Source: Rhodococcus sp. OK302
GTDB taxonomy: Bacteria > Actinomycetota > Actinomycetes > Mycobacteriales > Mycobacteriaceae
Assembly: GCF_002245895.1 (NCBI RefSeq)
Contig: NZ_NPJZ01000001.1
Location: forward strand, 2,826,501-2,890,500
Reading direction: 5' to 3'
DNA: 64,000 nt
The position numbers were made by a program, and so were the translations under genes. Positions 25,621 through 35,653 of this stretch are shown piece after piece. Below the pieces are notes generated by a model. That model saw only the letters and a list, made by a program, of their open reading frames with translations. It did no database searches and was not told the DNA's origin. The first letter of the stretch is position 1, and each line of letters starts with the position of its first letter.

Positions 25621-25621
<1 letters not shown>
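25103..25621 (+). CDS. Exported guanyl-specific ribonuclease (RNase Sa/T1 type)
   Basis: 172 residues. A signal anchor or signal peptide (~7-27, AIVTVVVAVVAIVLGLVL) is followed by a Ser/Thr/Ala linker (~28-80) and a microbial ribonuclease domain (~82-172). Aligned by eye with Streptomyces RNase Sa, the catalytic residues are conserved: Glu133 in VVYQEWDV, Arg149 in AERIVTG and His164 in YTLDHYDNF. It should cut RNA after G. Its stop overlaps the start of a barstar-like gene (TGATG), giving a coupled nuclease/inhibitor pair. Whether it is released or stays attached outside the membrane is unclear. Confidence 0.9.
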
Positions 25622-27176
<1,555 letters not shown>

Positions 27177-27209
27177 TCGGACCGCACACACGACTTGAGG
27201 GGGAGCGCA

Positions 27210-28265
27210 GTGGCCGATGCAGGTGTCGCGGGAAATGCAGTTGTTGTCGAGAAACCGAGTTTCCTCGATAAACAGCGCGCAGCGCGTCCCTGGCTGGATC
27301 ATCTGGTGCGAGCCGGTCTGCGATTCCAGAACCAGAAGGGTGACTACTACGCCGCCGGCATCACTTATTTCAGTGTGCTGGCACTGATACCGATCCTCAT
27401 GGTCGCGTTTGCAGTCGCGGGTTTTGTCCTGGCCGGTCATCCCGAATATCTGGACTCGATTCAGGAACAGATCACCAAATCGATCCCGGGAAGCCTCGGC
27501 GACACCATCAACTCCTTGATTCAGTCGGCGATCGATGCCCGCGCCCGTGTGGGTGTGCTCGGTTTTCTCGGCGCAGCCTACGCGGGCCTCGGTTGGATGG
27601 CCAACGTTCGGGACGCGCTGACCGCGATGTGGGAGAGCAAGCGTGATTCCAAGGGTTTTCTGCGTACCAAGCTCGGGGATGCGGGAGCACTTGTCGGTCT
27701 CGGCCTGGCACTGATCCTTTCGCTCGGTATGTCTGCATTGAGCAGCGGACCGGTTGCGCACCAAGTCATCACGTGGCTCAATCTCGAGAACATCACTGGC
27801 GTCGGCGTCGGCCTTCGGATCGTGTCGACAATGCTGTCGATTCTGGCGACGTGGGCTGTTTTCTTGTGGGTAATCGCCCGATTGCCTCGTGAACCGGTCA
27901 CCCTGCGTAGCGCCGCCCGGGCAGCGCTCATGGCAGCACTCGTGTTCGAAGTATTCAAACAGGTTGGTGCGATCTATCTTTCGGCAGTCAGTAGCGGTCC
28001 GGCCGGAGTAGCTTTCGGTCCGATCATCGGTCTGCTGGTATTCGTGTTCATGGCCTCGCGAATGTTGTTGTTCTGCACCGCGTGGGCTGCAACCACGAAG
28101 GAAAGCCTTGCGCTGGCATACATTCCGCCACCGGATCCGGCAATTATCGCGCCGCGGATCGTAGTCGCAGACGGCGCTTCCCCGTCGCGTACAGCGGCCT
28201 TGATTGCGGCGGGCGCCGTTGCCGGGCTCGGCCTTTCGGGGTTCTTGCGTCGGCGTCCGCGCTGA
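27210..28265 (+). CDS. YihY/BrkB-family inner-membrane protein
   Basis: 351 residues. GTG 27210 is chosen because GAGGGGGA lies four to five bases upstream; a TTG at 27195 is weaker. After ~45 soluble residues come about six membrane segments, with family motifs DYYAAGITYFSVLALIPILM, LGWMANVRDALTAMW and GPIIGLLVFVFMASRMLLFC. The family was once called tRNA-processing RNase BN in error; it is a membrane protein of unknown transport role. A C-terminal hydrophobic segment ends in RRRPR. It converges with the carboxypeptidase gene three bases away. Confidence 0.9.
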   Translation: MADAGVAGNAVVVEKPSFLDKQRAARPWLDHLVRAGLRFQNQKGDYYAAGITYFSVLALIPILMVAFAVAGFVLAGHPEYLDSIQEQITKSIPGSLGDTINSLIQSAIDARARVGVLGFLGAAYAGLGWMANVRDALTAMWESKRDSKGFLRTKLGDAGALVGLGLALILSLGMSALSSGPVAHQVITWLNLENITGVGVGLRIVSTMLSILATWAVFLWVIARLPREPVTLRSAARAALMAALVFEVFKQVGAIYLSAVSSGPAGVAFGPIIGLLVFVFMASRMLLFCTAWAATTKESLALAYIPPPDPAIIAPRIVVADGASPSRTAALIAAGAVAGLGLSGFLRRRPR

Positions 28266-28268
28266 GCG

Positions 28269-29561
28269 TCAGCGGCGTCGACGGCTCAATACGACAGCAC
28301 CGACAATCAACCCGAGAACAACCGCAGCTCCGGAGCCGATAATCGCGGCGCGGGCAGTCGTGCTGAAGTCACGCCCGGGCGTTGCTCCGGCAGCTGACAC
28401 TTCACCCAGGGGCACTGGCGTGGTCGTGGTTGCTCCGTCGGATTTGTCGTCGGTGGATGCGAGATCGGTCAAGGTTCCGACGGTCATCGCGGGGGAGAGG
28501 CTGAATCCGAAGTCGAGCAGACGAGCGGCCTGCTCCCACGGGCGGATCGGTTTTGCTTCGCCGCCCATCAACGTGACGAGAAGCGTTCGACCGTTCCGCT
28601 GCGCTGCACCGACATACGTATGGCGGGCGTCGTCGGTGAACCCGGTTTTGCCGCCCAGAGCTCCGTCGTAGTTGTAGAGCAACTGGTTGTCGTTGGCGAG
28701 AGTGAAGCCGGGGCGGTCCTGATCTTCGGGGATCGTCGGGTCCTTGGGGAATCCCGGAAACTCGACGGTTTCGGTATGGATGAGTTCCGCGAACGTCGGA
28801 TTTTGCAGTGCAGCGTGGAAGATCACCGCAAGATCGTAGGGTGAGCTGCTCATTCCCGGCCCGTCTAACCCCGAGGGAGTCGCGGTGCGGGTATCGAGTG
28901 CGCCGAGGTCGGCTGCGAGTGCGTTCATCTTCTTGACAGCTGCAGCGTCACCGCCGAGTTGGCGGGCCAGCGCATGTGCTGCGTCGTTGCCCGAAGCCAT
29001 GACTAGACCCTGCATCAGTTGGCGGTTGGTGTAGGTCCCGTCCTTGCCGATACCGACTGCGCTGCCTTCGGCATTGGCGTCTTCAGTGGTCCCGGTGATG
29101 ACGGTGTCGAGGTTCAGTTCGTCCAGGGCGACCAGAGCCAGGAGCATCTTGATGGTGCTGGCCGGGCGGTAACGGCCGTGGGGGTCCTTTGCGGCGAGTA
29201 CTTCACCGGTGTTCGCGTCGGCGAGTACCCAGCCGGAGGCGGCGATATCTGCGGGTAAGGGAGGAGCGCCGGCAGGCAGGATGACACCACAGCCGCCGAG
29301 CTGATCTCCGCCGACGGGATCGGAAGGGACTGGCATCGGCGCGGGCGCAGTTGTTCCGGGTGCGGGCACCTCGGAGAGGTCGACGGCGGGAGCCGGGCGG
29401 CTCGTGAACGGGCAACTATCGGTATTCGGTGTTGTGAACGGTGCCGACGTCGTAGGTGGTGGTGGAGGAGCCGGCTGAGCCCCGGCGATTCCCGACACCC
29501 CTCCGATTCCGGAAAGTACGGTTCCGGCAATAACCACTGCACACGCTCTACGCCACATCAT
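28269..29561 (-). CDS. D-alanyl-D-alanine carboxypeptidase (DacB-like, PBP)
   Basis: 430 residues. A signal peptide (cleavage near GIAGAQ, ~28) and a Pro/Thr-rich linker precede a serine-type transpeptidase domain: SxxK in PASTIKMLLAL, SxN in MASGNDAAHA and KTG in GGKTGFTDDAR. A C-terminal transmembrane helix (AAVVLGLIVGAVVL) and RRRR anchor it outside the membrane. It trims the terminal D-Ala of peptidoglycan stems. The frame extends to 30062 but the extension lies antisense to the DHFR-like gene; start is at ATG 29561 or the adjacent ATG 29558. Confidence 0.93.
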   Translation of the reverse strand: MMWRRACAVVIAGTVLSGIGGVSGIAGAQPAPPPPPTTSAPFTTPNTDSCPFTSRPAPAVDLSEVPAPGTTAPAPMPVPSDPVGGDQLGGCGVILPAGAPPLPADIAASGWVLADANTGEVLAAKDPHGRYRPASTIKMLLALVALDELNLDTVITGTTEDANAEGSAVGIGKDGTYTNRQLMQGLVMASGNDAAHALARQLGGDAAAVKKMNALAADLGALDTRTATPSGLDGPGMSSSPYDLAVIFHAALQNPTFAELIHTETVEFPGFPKDPTIPEDQDRPGFTLANDNQLLYNYDGALGGKTGFTDDARHTYVGAAQRNGRTLLVTLMGGEAKPIRPWEQAARLLDFGFSLSPAMTVGTLTDLASTDDKSDGATTTTPVPLGEVSAAGATPGRDFSTTARAAIIGSGAAVVLGLIVGAVVLSRRRR

Positions 29562-29666
29562 CTCGATTCGAGGGTAGGCGAATTGTGCGCTACCACCGAA
29601 TCGCCGCGCAGTCTGCAACAGTGGAACCGTCAGCTGTTCGATCGACGCACACGGCAGGAGATCGGT

Positions 29667-30239
29667 ATGGGCAAGGTTGTAGTGACGGAGTTCGTGTCTC
29701 TGGACATGGTCATGGAGGCGCCGGGAGGCGAACCGGGCTATGCCCATACAGGGTGGGTGGTCCCGTATCAGGAGGGGGACCAAATGAAGTTCAAACTCGA
29801 CGAGACCCTCGCCGCCGACGTACTCCTGCTCGGGCGTCGTACGTACGAGAGCTTTGCCGGAGCGTGGCCTGATCGCGAAGACGACGAAGGCTTCGCGCAC
29901 AAGATGAACGAGATGCCGAAGTACGTCGTCACCAGTTCGGCCGAGCCTCTCGAGTGGAACAACTCCACAGTTCTGGAAGGTCCGATCGAGGAGTCCGTTC
30001 CGAAACTGAAGGAGGAGGTCGACGGCGAAATCCTGGTGGCCGGAAGCCGGACTCTTGTCCATGCTCTGCTGCTCGCCGGGTTGGTCGACGAACTACGACT
30101 GATGGTGTTCCCCGTGATTCTCGGGTCCGGTGGGAAAGTGTTCCCGGAATCCGCGGACAAGATCGTGCTCGAGTTGGTCGAGGACCGTCGCTACGAATCC
30201 GGCGTGCAGGTCCTGACCTACCACCCGAAGGTCGCCTAG
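29667..30239 (+). CDS. Dihydrofolate reductase-like (RibD C-terminal) protein
   Basis: 190 residues of the RibD_C/YwjB class. Motifs: VVVTEFVSLDMVMEAPGG at the N-terminus, DVLLLGRRTYESFAGAWP and GEILVAGSRTLVHALLLAGL with LMVFPVILGSGGKVF. These proteins bind NADPH; most have no proven substrate. ATG 29667 is preceded by AGGAG at 29657-29661, so the frame's 84-base extension upstream is dropped. It is separated from sdhB by a good bidirectional terminator. Confidence 0.88.
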   Translation: MGKVVVTEFVSLDMVMEAPGGEPGYAHTGWVVPYQEGDQMKFKLDETLAADVLLLGRRTYESFAGAWPDREDDEGFAHKMNEMPKYVVTSSAEPLEWNNSTVLEGPIEESVPKLKEEVDGEILVAGSRTLVHALLLAGLVDELRLMVFPVILGSGGKVFPESADKIVLELVEDRRYESGVQVLTYHPKVA

Positions 30240-30247
30240 CCGACAAC

Positions 30248-30284
30248 AAAAGTGCCCCTCCCGAAGACGGAAGGGGCACTTTTT
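30248..30284. terminator. Bidirectional terminator between DHFR-like gene and sdhB
   Basis: AAAAGTGCCCCT pairs with AGGGGCACTTTT, with a few more inner pairs around AAGA. An A-run on one side and a T-run on the other give a classic intrinsic terminator in both directions. Confidence 0.88.
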
Positions 30285-30297
30285 GTATTCGAAAGGT

Positions 30298-31065
30298 TTA
30301 GCGCGCGAACAAGAGTGCGCGCTTGACTTCCTGAATCGCCTTGGTCACCTGGATGCCACGAGGGCATGCGTCGGTGCAGTTGAAGGTGGTGCGGCAACGC
30401 CACACACCTTCCTTGTCGTTCAGGATGTCGAGACGCTCGGCAGCGCCTTCGTCACGACTGTCGAAGATGAAGCGGTGTGCGTTCACGATGGCAGCAGGAC
30501 CGAAGTAGCTACCGTCGCTCCAGTACACGGGGCACGACGTGGTGCAGCAAGCGCACAGGATGCACTTGGTGGTGTCGTCGAAACGCGCACGGTCGTGAGC
30601 ACTCTGGATGCGCTCGTTGGTCGGTGCGTTGCCCGTCGTGATGAGGAACGGCTTCACGGCGCGGAATGCGTCGAAGAAGGGTTCCATGTCAACGATGAGG
30701 TCCTTCTCGACCGGCAAGCCGCGGATGGGCTCGATGGTGATGGTGACCGGCTTGCCGTCCTTGGGGAGCATGTCCTTCATCAGGATCTTGCACGCCAAGC
30801 GGTTGACACCGTTGATACGCATGGCATCGGAACCACAGACGCCGTGTGCGCAGCTACGACGGAACGTGAGGGTGCCGTCGAGGTAGCCCTTCACGTACAT
30901 CAGCAGGTTGAGCATGCGGTCGGTCGGCAGAGCCGGAACCTGGAAACTGTCCCAACGCTGGCCGTCGCCCGACTCTGGATCCATGCGTGCGATCTTGAGA
31001 GTCACCATAACGGCGCCCTCGGGGACCGGGGGAAGCTTCGGCGCTTCTACAGCAGGCGCAGACAT
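30298..31065 (-). CDS. sdhB: Succinate dehydrogenase iron-sulfur subunit
   Basis: 255 residues. Cysteine clusters: [2Fe-2S] in RRSCAHGVCGSDAM with the later RLAC; [4Fe-4S] in CILCACCTTSCP; [3Fe-4S] in CRTTFNCTDACPRGI. It passes electrons from SdhA flavin to the membrane quinone site. The ATG overlaps the sdhA stop by one base (ATGA type), so it is translated with it. Last gene of the sdhCDAB operon. Confidence 0.97.
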   Translation of the reverse strand: MSAPAVEAPKLPPVPEGAVMVTLKIARMDPESGDGQRWDSFQVPALPTDRMLNLLMYVKGYLDGTLTFRRSCAHGVCGSDAMRINGVNRLACKILMKDMLPKDGKPVTITIEPIRGLPVEKDLIVDMEPFFDAFRAVKPFLITTGNAPTNERIQSAHDRARFDDTTKCILCACCTTSCPVYWSDGSYFGPAAIVNAHRFIFDSRDEGAAERLDILNDKEGVWRCRTTFNCTDACPRGIQVTKAIQEVKRALLFAR

Positions 31066-32816
31066 CAGTACTTACGCTCCATCGGCTCGTAGCGGGTCTG
31101 TACCACCGGCTTGTAGTCCAGACGGATGTCGGAGAGCAGGCCGTCGCCCTCCTTGTATGCCATCGTGTGCTTCATGTACTCGGCATCGTTGCGATCCGGG
31201 AAGTCCTCACGAGCGTGTCCGCCGCGTGATTCCTTACGGTTGAGCGCACCGACGACGGTGACCTCTGCCATTTCGAGCAGGAAGCCCAGTTCGATGGCCT
31301 CGAGCAGGTCGCTGTTGTAGCGCTTGCCCTTGTCCTGAACCGTGATGTGGTTGTAACGCTCCTTGAGAGCACGCACATCCGCGAGGGCCTGGGTGAGGCG
31401 CTCTTCGGTACGGAACACAGATGCGTTGTTGTCCATCGACTGCTGGAGTTCGGTGCGGATGTCCGCAACGCGCTCGTGGCCGTGATCGGACAGGATGACG
31501 CCGACCCAGTCTTCGACCATGGTGGCCGGAGCTTCGGGCATGTCGACGAACTCGGTGGAGTTCGCGTACTCGGCGGCAGCGATGCCGGCGCGACGGCCGA
31601 ACACGTTGATGTCGAGGAGCGAGTTGGTGCCGAGACGGTTTGCACCGTGCACGGAGACGCAGGCGCATTCGCCGGCGGCGTACAGGCCCTTGACGACCTC
31701 GGTGTTGTTGCGCAGAACCTCACCGTTGATCTTGGTGGGGATACCGCCCATGACGTAGTGGCACGTCGGGTAGACGGGCACGGGCTCCTTGACGGGGTCC
31801 ACGCCGAGGTAGGTGCGCGAGAACTCCATGATGTCGGGGAGCTTCTCGTCGAGAACTTCCTCGGGGATGTGCGTCACGTCGATGTAGACGTAGTCCTTGT
31901 TGGGGCCGGCGCCGCGGCCTTCGAGGACCTCGAGAACCATCGAACGCGCGACGATGTCACGCGGAGCGAGGTCCTTGATGGTGGGGGCGTAGCGCTCCAT
32001 GAAGCGCTCACCATCGGCATTACGGAGAATGCCGCCTTCACCACGAACGGCTTCCGAGATCAGGATGCCCAGACCAGCCAACCCTGTCGGGTGGAACTGG
32101 TGGAACTCCATGTCCTCGAGGGGGAGGCCCTTGCGGAAGATGATGCCCATGCCGTCACCGGTGAGGGTGTGCGCGTTGGACGTCGTCTTGTACATGCGTC
32201 CCGAGCCGCCGGTCGCGAAGATGATCGACTTGGCGTGGAAGATGTGCAGCTCGCCGGTCGAGAGCTCGTAGGCGATGACGCCGGTAGCAACCGGGCCGTC
32301 CTCGGTCTCGGTGATGGCGATGTCGAGTGCATAGAACTCGTTGAAGAACTCGACGTCGTGCTTGACGCAGTTCTGGTAGAGAGTCTGCAGAATCATGTGG
32401 CCGGTGCGGTCGGCGGCGTAGCACGCACGGCGAACCGGGGCCTTACCGTGATCGCGGGTGTGGCCACCGAATCGACGCTGGTCGATCTTGCCTTCGGGTG
32501 TGCGGTTGAACGGCAGACCCATCTTCTCGAGGTCGAGCACCGCGTCGATGGCCTCTTTGGCCATGATCTCGACAGCGTCCTGGTCGGCGAGGTAGTCGCC
32601 GCCCTTGACGGTGTCGAAGGTGTGCCACTCCCAGTTGTCTTCCTCCACGTTCGCCAGTGCGGCGCACATGCCGCCCTGGGCCGCGCCGGTGTGGCTGCGG
32701 GTGGGGTAGAGCTTGGTCAGTACGGCCGTGCGGGCGCGGGGGCCTGCTTCGATGGCCGCACGCATGCCGGCGCCGCCGGCACCGACGATGACCACGTCAT
32801 AACGATGTTCCTGCAT
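31065..32816 (-). CDS. sdhA: Succinate dehydrogenase flavoprotein subunit
   Basis: 583 residues. FAD-binding VVIVGAGGAGMRAAIEAG near the N-terminus, the His for covalent FAD in TRSHTGAAQGGM (His42), substrate motifs HQFHPTGL and GANRLGTNSLLD, and the RRFGGHTRDHG active-site region are all present. It oxidises succinate to fumarate in the TCA cycle. Gene order C-D-A-B and the sequence agree with the mycobacterial Sdh2-type enzyme as I recall it. Confidence 0.97.
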   Translation of the reverse strand: MQEHRYDVVIVGAGGAGMRAAIEAGPRARTAVLTKLYPTRSHTGAAQGGMCAALANVEEDNWEWHTFDTVKGGDYLADQDAVEIMAKEAIDAVLDLEKMGLPFNRTPEGKIDQRRFGGHTRDHGKAPVRRACYAADRTGHMILQTLYQNCVKHDVEFFNEFYALDIAITETEDGPVATGVIAYELSTGELHIFHAKSIIFATGGSGRMYKTTSNAHTLTGDGMGIIFRKGLPLEDMEFHQFHPTGLAGLGILISEAVRGEGGILRNADGERFMERYAPTIKDLAPRDIVARSMVLEVLEGRGAGPNKDYVYIDVTHIPEEVLDEKLPDIMEFSRTYLGVDPVKEPVPVYPTCHYVMGGIPTKINGEVLRNNTEVVKGLYAAGECACVSVHGANRLGTNSLLDINVFGRRAGIAAAEYANSTEFVDMPEAPATMVEDWVGVILSDHGHERVADIRTELQQSMDNNASVFRTEERLTQALADVRALKERYNHITVQDKGKRYNSDLLEAIELGFLLEMAEVTVVGALNRKESRGGHAREDFPDRNDAEYMKHTMAYKEGDGLLSDIRLDYKPVVQTRYEPMERKY

Positions 32817-32831
32817 GAAGTCTGTGCTCCC

Positions 32832-33290
32832 CTAGCTCGCCGAGATATTGGGGTCGAAGGTGAAGATGACGTACGTGCCCAGGGCCATGATCAGAATCAT
32901 CGAGATGACGAGGATCGTGGTCAGCCAGAAACGCGTCGAATCCTTGCGGGAGTAGTCCGCGATGACCGTGCGCAGGCCGTTGCCGCCGTGAAGCTGTGCC
33001 AGCCAGAGCATCGACAGGTCCCAGACCTGCCAGAACGGGCTGGACCAGCGGCCTGCAACGAATGCGAAGTTCAGACGGTGAACGCCACCGTCGAGCATCA
33101 GCATGATGAACATGTGGCCCAGGACCAGGACGATCAGGGCAACGCCGGAGAAGCGCATGAACAGCCATGCGTACAGCTCGAAGTTGCTCCGCGACTTAGC
33201 CCGCGGGGACCGCGGGTTGTCCAGGCTTGCCGGACGGTCGTAAGAGGTACCCAGTGTCTTGGCTTCGGGTCCGTGAGTAGAAGTCGCCAT
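32832..33290 (-). CDS. sdhD: Succinate dehydrogenase membrane anchor subunit
   Basis: 152 residues, three transmembrane segments. The first contains a candidate haem-ligand His in LVLGHMFIMLMLDGGV. The start at ATG 33290 lies one base after the sdhC stop; ATG further upstream overlaps sdhC and is not needed. It anchors SdhAB and forms part of the quinone site with SdhC. Confidence 0.93.
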   Translation of the reverse strand: MATSTHGPEAKTLGTSYDRPASLDNPRSPRAKSRSNFELYAWLFMRFSGVALIVLVLGHMFIMLMLDGGVHRLNFAFVAGRWSSPFWQVWDLSMLWLAQLHGGNGLRTVIADYSRKDSTRFWLTTILVISMILIMALGTYVIFTFDPNISAS

Positions 33291-33291
33291 G

Positions 33292-33696
33292 TCAGTGCTC
33301 CGCAAACATGTTGATGAGGATGCGTCCGGCGCCCGGGATCATCACCAGGAACCAGATCGCCAGAATGGTCCAGAGCATGACGCGCTGGTACTTCGGGCCC
33401 TTCGACCAGAAGTCCACGAGCATCACACGCACGCCGTTGAGGGCGTGATAGAGGACCACACCGACGAGGCCGATCTCCATGAGACCGACAAGGGGGTTCT
33501 TGTACGTGTCGATGACGGCGTCATACGTGTCGGGATTGACCCGCACGAGTGCCGTATCGAGAACGTGTACGAATAGGAAGAAGAAAGTTGCGACGCCTGT
33601 GATCCGGTGTAGAACCCAGGACCACATTCCGGGGTCGCCCCGGTAAAGCGACCTCGTGCGCTCCTTCTGAGGAGCGGCTTCAGTCGTAGTACTCAT
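33292..33696 (-). CDS. sdhC: Succinate dehydrogenase cytochrome b556 subunit
   Basis: 134 residues, three transmembrane segments. Family motif SWVLHRITGVATFFFLFVHV carries the histidines expected near the haem and quinone. ATG 33696 is preceded by GGAGG, 11 bases away; an in-frame ATG at 33720 is possible but less typical. First gene of the operon, divergent from cdd. Confidence 0.93.
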   Translation of the reverse strand: MSTTTEAAPQKERTRSLYRGDPGMWSWVLHRITGVATFFFLFVHVLDTALVRVNPDTYDAVIDTYKNPLVGLMEIGLVGVVLYHALNGVRVMLVDFWSKGPKYQRVMLWTILAIWFLVMIPGAGRILINMFAEH

Positions 33697-33856
33697 CGAG
33701 TGCTGTGCCTCCAACGTCATTGGTGGACGCGTCGAGCCTGCAGAGAGCTTTCGATGTACTCAGCCCGGGGCTCGACGGGGTCCTGAACCGACTTGACTCA
33801 GACTCTAAACCTATGTGAAACGGGGAACTAATCAGCCGTGGGGTTCGTACACGCAC

Positions 33857-33885
33857 CAAACCTTTTGTAAGGTTTGCCTTTCCAA
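33857..33885. promoter_or_regulatory. Palindrome with IdeR-box-like sequence between sdhC and cdd
   Basis: CAAACCTT-TTGT-AAGGTTTG is a perfect 8-base palindrome at 33857-33876. Overlapping it, 33868-33885 (TAAGGTTTGCCTTTCC) matches 12 of 16 bases of the IdeR/DtxR iron box I recall (TTAGGTTAGCCTAACC). It sits about 160 bases upstream of sdhC and 75 upstream of cdd. Iron control of the iron-rich Sdh complex would make sense but is inference. Confidence 0.35.
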
Positions 33886-33950
33886 TGTCGCTTTGGCGGT
33901 TCCGGTCCGCTTTCTGCATCCATTCAGTCGGCGTGATTGTATTACGAACC

Positions 33951-34355
33951 ATGGGTGAAATTGACTGGGAGTTGTTGCGCGACAACGCGAGACAGGTGAT
34001 GTGCCAGGCCTATGCCCCCTACTCCGGATTTAGGGTAGGTGCCGCTGCACTGGTAGACGATGGTCGAATCGTCTCCGGATGCAATGTGGAAAATGTCTCA
34101 TACGGTTTGAGCCTGTGTGCGGAATGTGGACTGGTGAGTAACTTAGCCGCGACCGGCGGTGGACGGTTGATTGCCTTCTCCTGCTGTGATGCCGACGGCA
34201 AGATCTTGATGCCGTGCGGCCGCTGCCGGCAGCTCCTGCTCGAACACGGCGGGGGCGAACTCCTCATCGACACATCTCGAGGGCCGAGACAGTTGGCAGA
34301 GTTGCTGCCAGAAGCATTCGGACCCGAACAAGCAGAAGGGCTTCGTCGTGTTTGA
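33951..34355 (+). CDS. cdd: Cytidine deaminase
   Basis: 134 residues. Zinc and proton-shuttle motifs: NVENVSYGLSLCAECG (Cys and catalytic Glu) and PCGRCRQ (two Cys). YAPYSGFRVGAA binds the nucleoside. It deaminates cytidine and deoxycytidine to the uridines. ATG 33951 starts the conserved protein; earlier in-frame codons are in the promoter. First gene of a salvage set cdd-deoA-add; deoA overlaps it by eight bases. Confidence 0.95.
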   Translation: MGEIDWELLRDNARQVMCQAYAPYSGFRVGAAALVDDGRIVSGCNVENVSYGLSLCAECGLVSNLAATGGGRLIAFSCCDADGKILMPCGRCRQLLLEHGGGELLIDTSRGPRQLAELLPEAFGPEQAEGLRRV

Positions 34356-35643
34356 CGCCGTCTCCATCATCAGAGCCAAGCGTGACGGGCTGGAACTCTC
34401 GGGCACGGAGATTGACTGGGTCGTGCAAGCGTTCACCGCGGGGGTTGTCCCGGACGAGCAGATGTCCGCTCTCGCCATGGCGATCTATTTCCGCGGAATG
34501 ACTCGTTCGGAGACCAGTCGGTGGACCCGCGCGATGATCGAATCCGGCTCCGCGATGGACTTTTCGGACTTGCCCTGCCCGACCGTCGACAAACATTCCA
34601 CCGGTGGTGTGGGGGACAAGATCACGCTTCCTCTGGCGCCGCTCGTTGCGGCCTGCGGGTTGGCAGTGCCGCAACTGTCCGGACGAGGCCTGGGCCATGC
34701 GGGCGGAACTCTCGACAAACTCGAAGCAATTCCGGGGTGGCGCGCAGACCTGTCGACGGCTGAGATGGTCGAGATTCTGTCGGATCCGAAGATCGGGGCC
34801 GTTATCTGTGCGGCCGGTACGAATCTTGCTCCCGCGGACAAGAAGCTCTACGCACTCCGCGACGTGACCGGATCGGTGGAATCCATTCCGCTGATCGCGA
34901 GTTCGATCATGAGCAAGAAGATCGCCGAAGGTACCGGCGCCCTGGTGCTGGACGTGAAGGTCGGGTCCGGGGCGTATATGAAGGAACTCGGCGACGCGCG
35001 AGAATTGGCCCGCACCATGGTCGAACTGGGCAACGACGCCGGCGTGCGGACAACGGCGTTCATCACCGAGATGGGCACACCGCTGGGACTCACTGCCGGT
35101 AATGCACTCGAAGTTCGGGAGTCGGTGGAGGTACTGGCCGGCGGTGGACCGTCGGACGTCGTCGAACTGACGCTTGCACTCGCCCGGGAAATGTTGTCTG
35201 CAGCCGGAATTGACGACGTCGACCCCGCGCAGAAATTGGCCGACGGGAGTGCGATGGATCGGTGGCGCGCCATGATCGCCGCGCAGGGCGGCGATCCGGA
35301 CGCGACGTTGCCGGTCGCCCGACACACCGAGGTGATTACCGCCGATCGTGACGGTGTTCTCAACCGACTCGATGCGATGGGCGTTGGTGTCGCAGCGTGG
35401 AAACTGGGCGCGGGACGAGAGTTCCAAGGCCAGGTCGTGCAAGCCGGCGCCGGAGTGCAGATGCACGCAAAACCCGGGGACCGGGTACGTGCCGGGCAGC
35501 CATTGCTGACTTTGCACACCGACACCCCCGAGCGCTTCGGCGCCGCCCGTCGGAGCCTGGACGGCAGTTGGGCGATCGGCGGTGTCGAGGACTTCGTTGA
35601 GGTGCCCTTGCTCATCGAGCGGATATCGGGCGAATCGGGTTAG
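34348..35643 (+). CDS. deoA: Thymidine phosphorylase
   Basis: 431 residues. It splits thymidine (and deoxyuridine) into base and deoxyribose-1-phosphate. Family signature SGRGLGHAGGTLDKLEAIPG, preceded by DKHSTGGVGDK (phosphate site), and KLGAGRE in the C-terminal domain. GTG 34348 overlaps the end of cdd by eight bases, ensuring coupling. Its stop codon TAG is also the first three bases of the -10 hexamer for add. Confidence 0.95.
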   Translation: MFDAVSIIRAKRDGLELSGTEIDWVVQAFTAGVVPDEQMSALAMAIYFRGMTRSETSRWTRAMIESGSAMDFSDLPCPTVDKHSTGGVGDKITLPLAPLVAACGLAVPQLSGRGLGHAGGTLDKLEAIPGWRADLSTAEMVEILSDPKIGAVICAAGTNLAPADKKLYALRDVTGSVESIPLIASSIMSKKIAEGTGALVLDVKVGSGAYMKELGDARELARTMVELGNDAGVRTTAFITEMGTPLGLTAGNALEVRESVEVLAGGGPSDVVELTLALAREMLSAAGIDDVDPAQKLADGSAMDRWRAMIAAQGGDPDATLPVARHTEVITADRDGVLNRLDAMGVGVAAWKLGAGREFQGQVVQAGAGVQMHAKPGDRVRAGQPLLTLHTDTPERFGAARRSLDGSWAIGGVEDFVEVPLLIERISGESG

Positions 35644-35646
35644 CTT
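35641..35646 (+). promoter_or_regulatory. -10 TAGCTT of leaderless add, built on the deoA stop
   Basis: TAGCTT lies seven bases before ATG 35654; its first three bases are the deoA stop codon. It would allow add to be transcribed apart from cdd-deoA. Confidence 0.45.
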
Positions 35647-35653
35647 ATGACGC

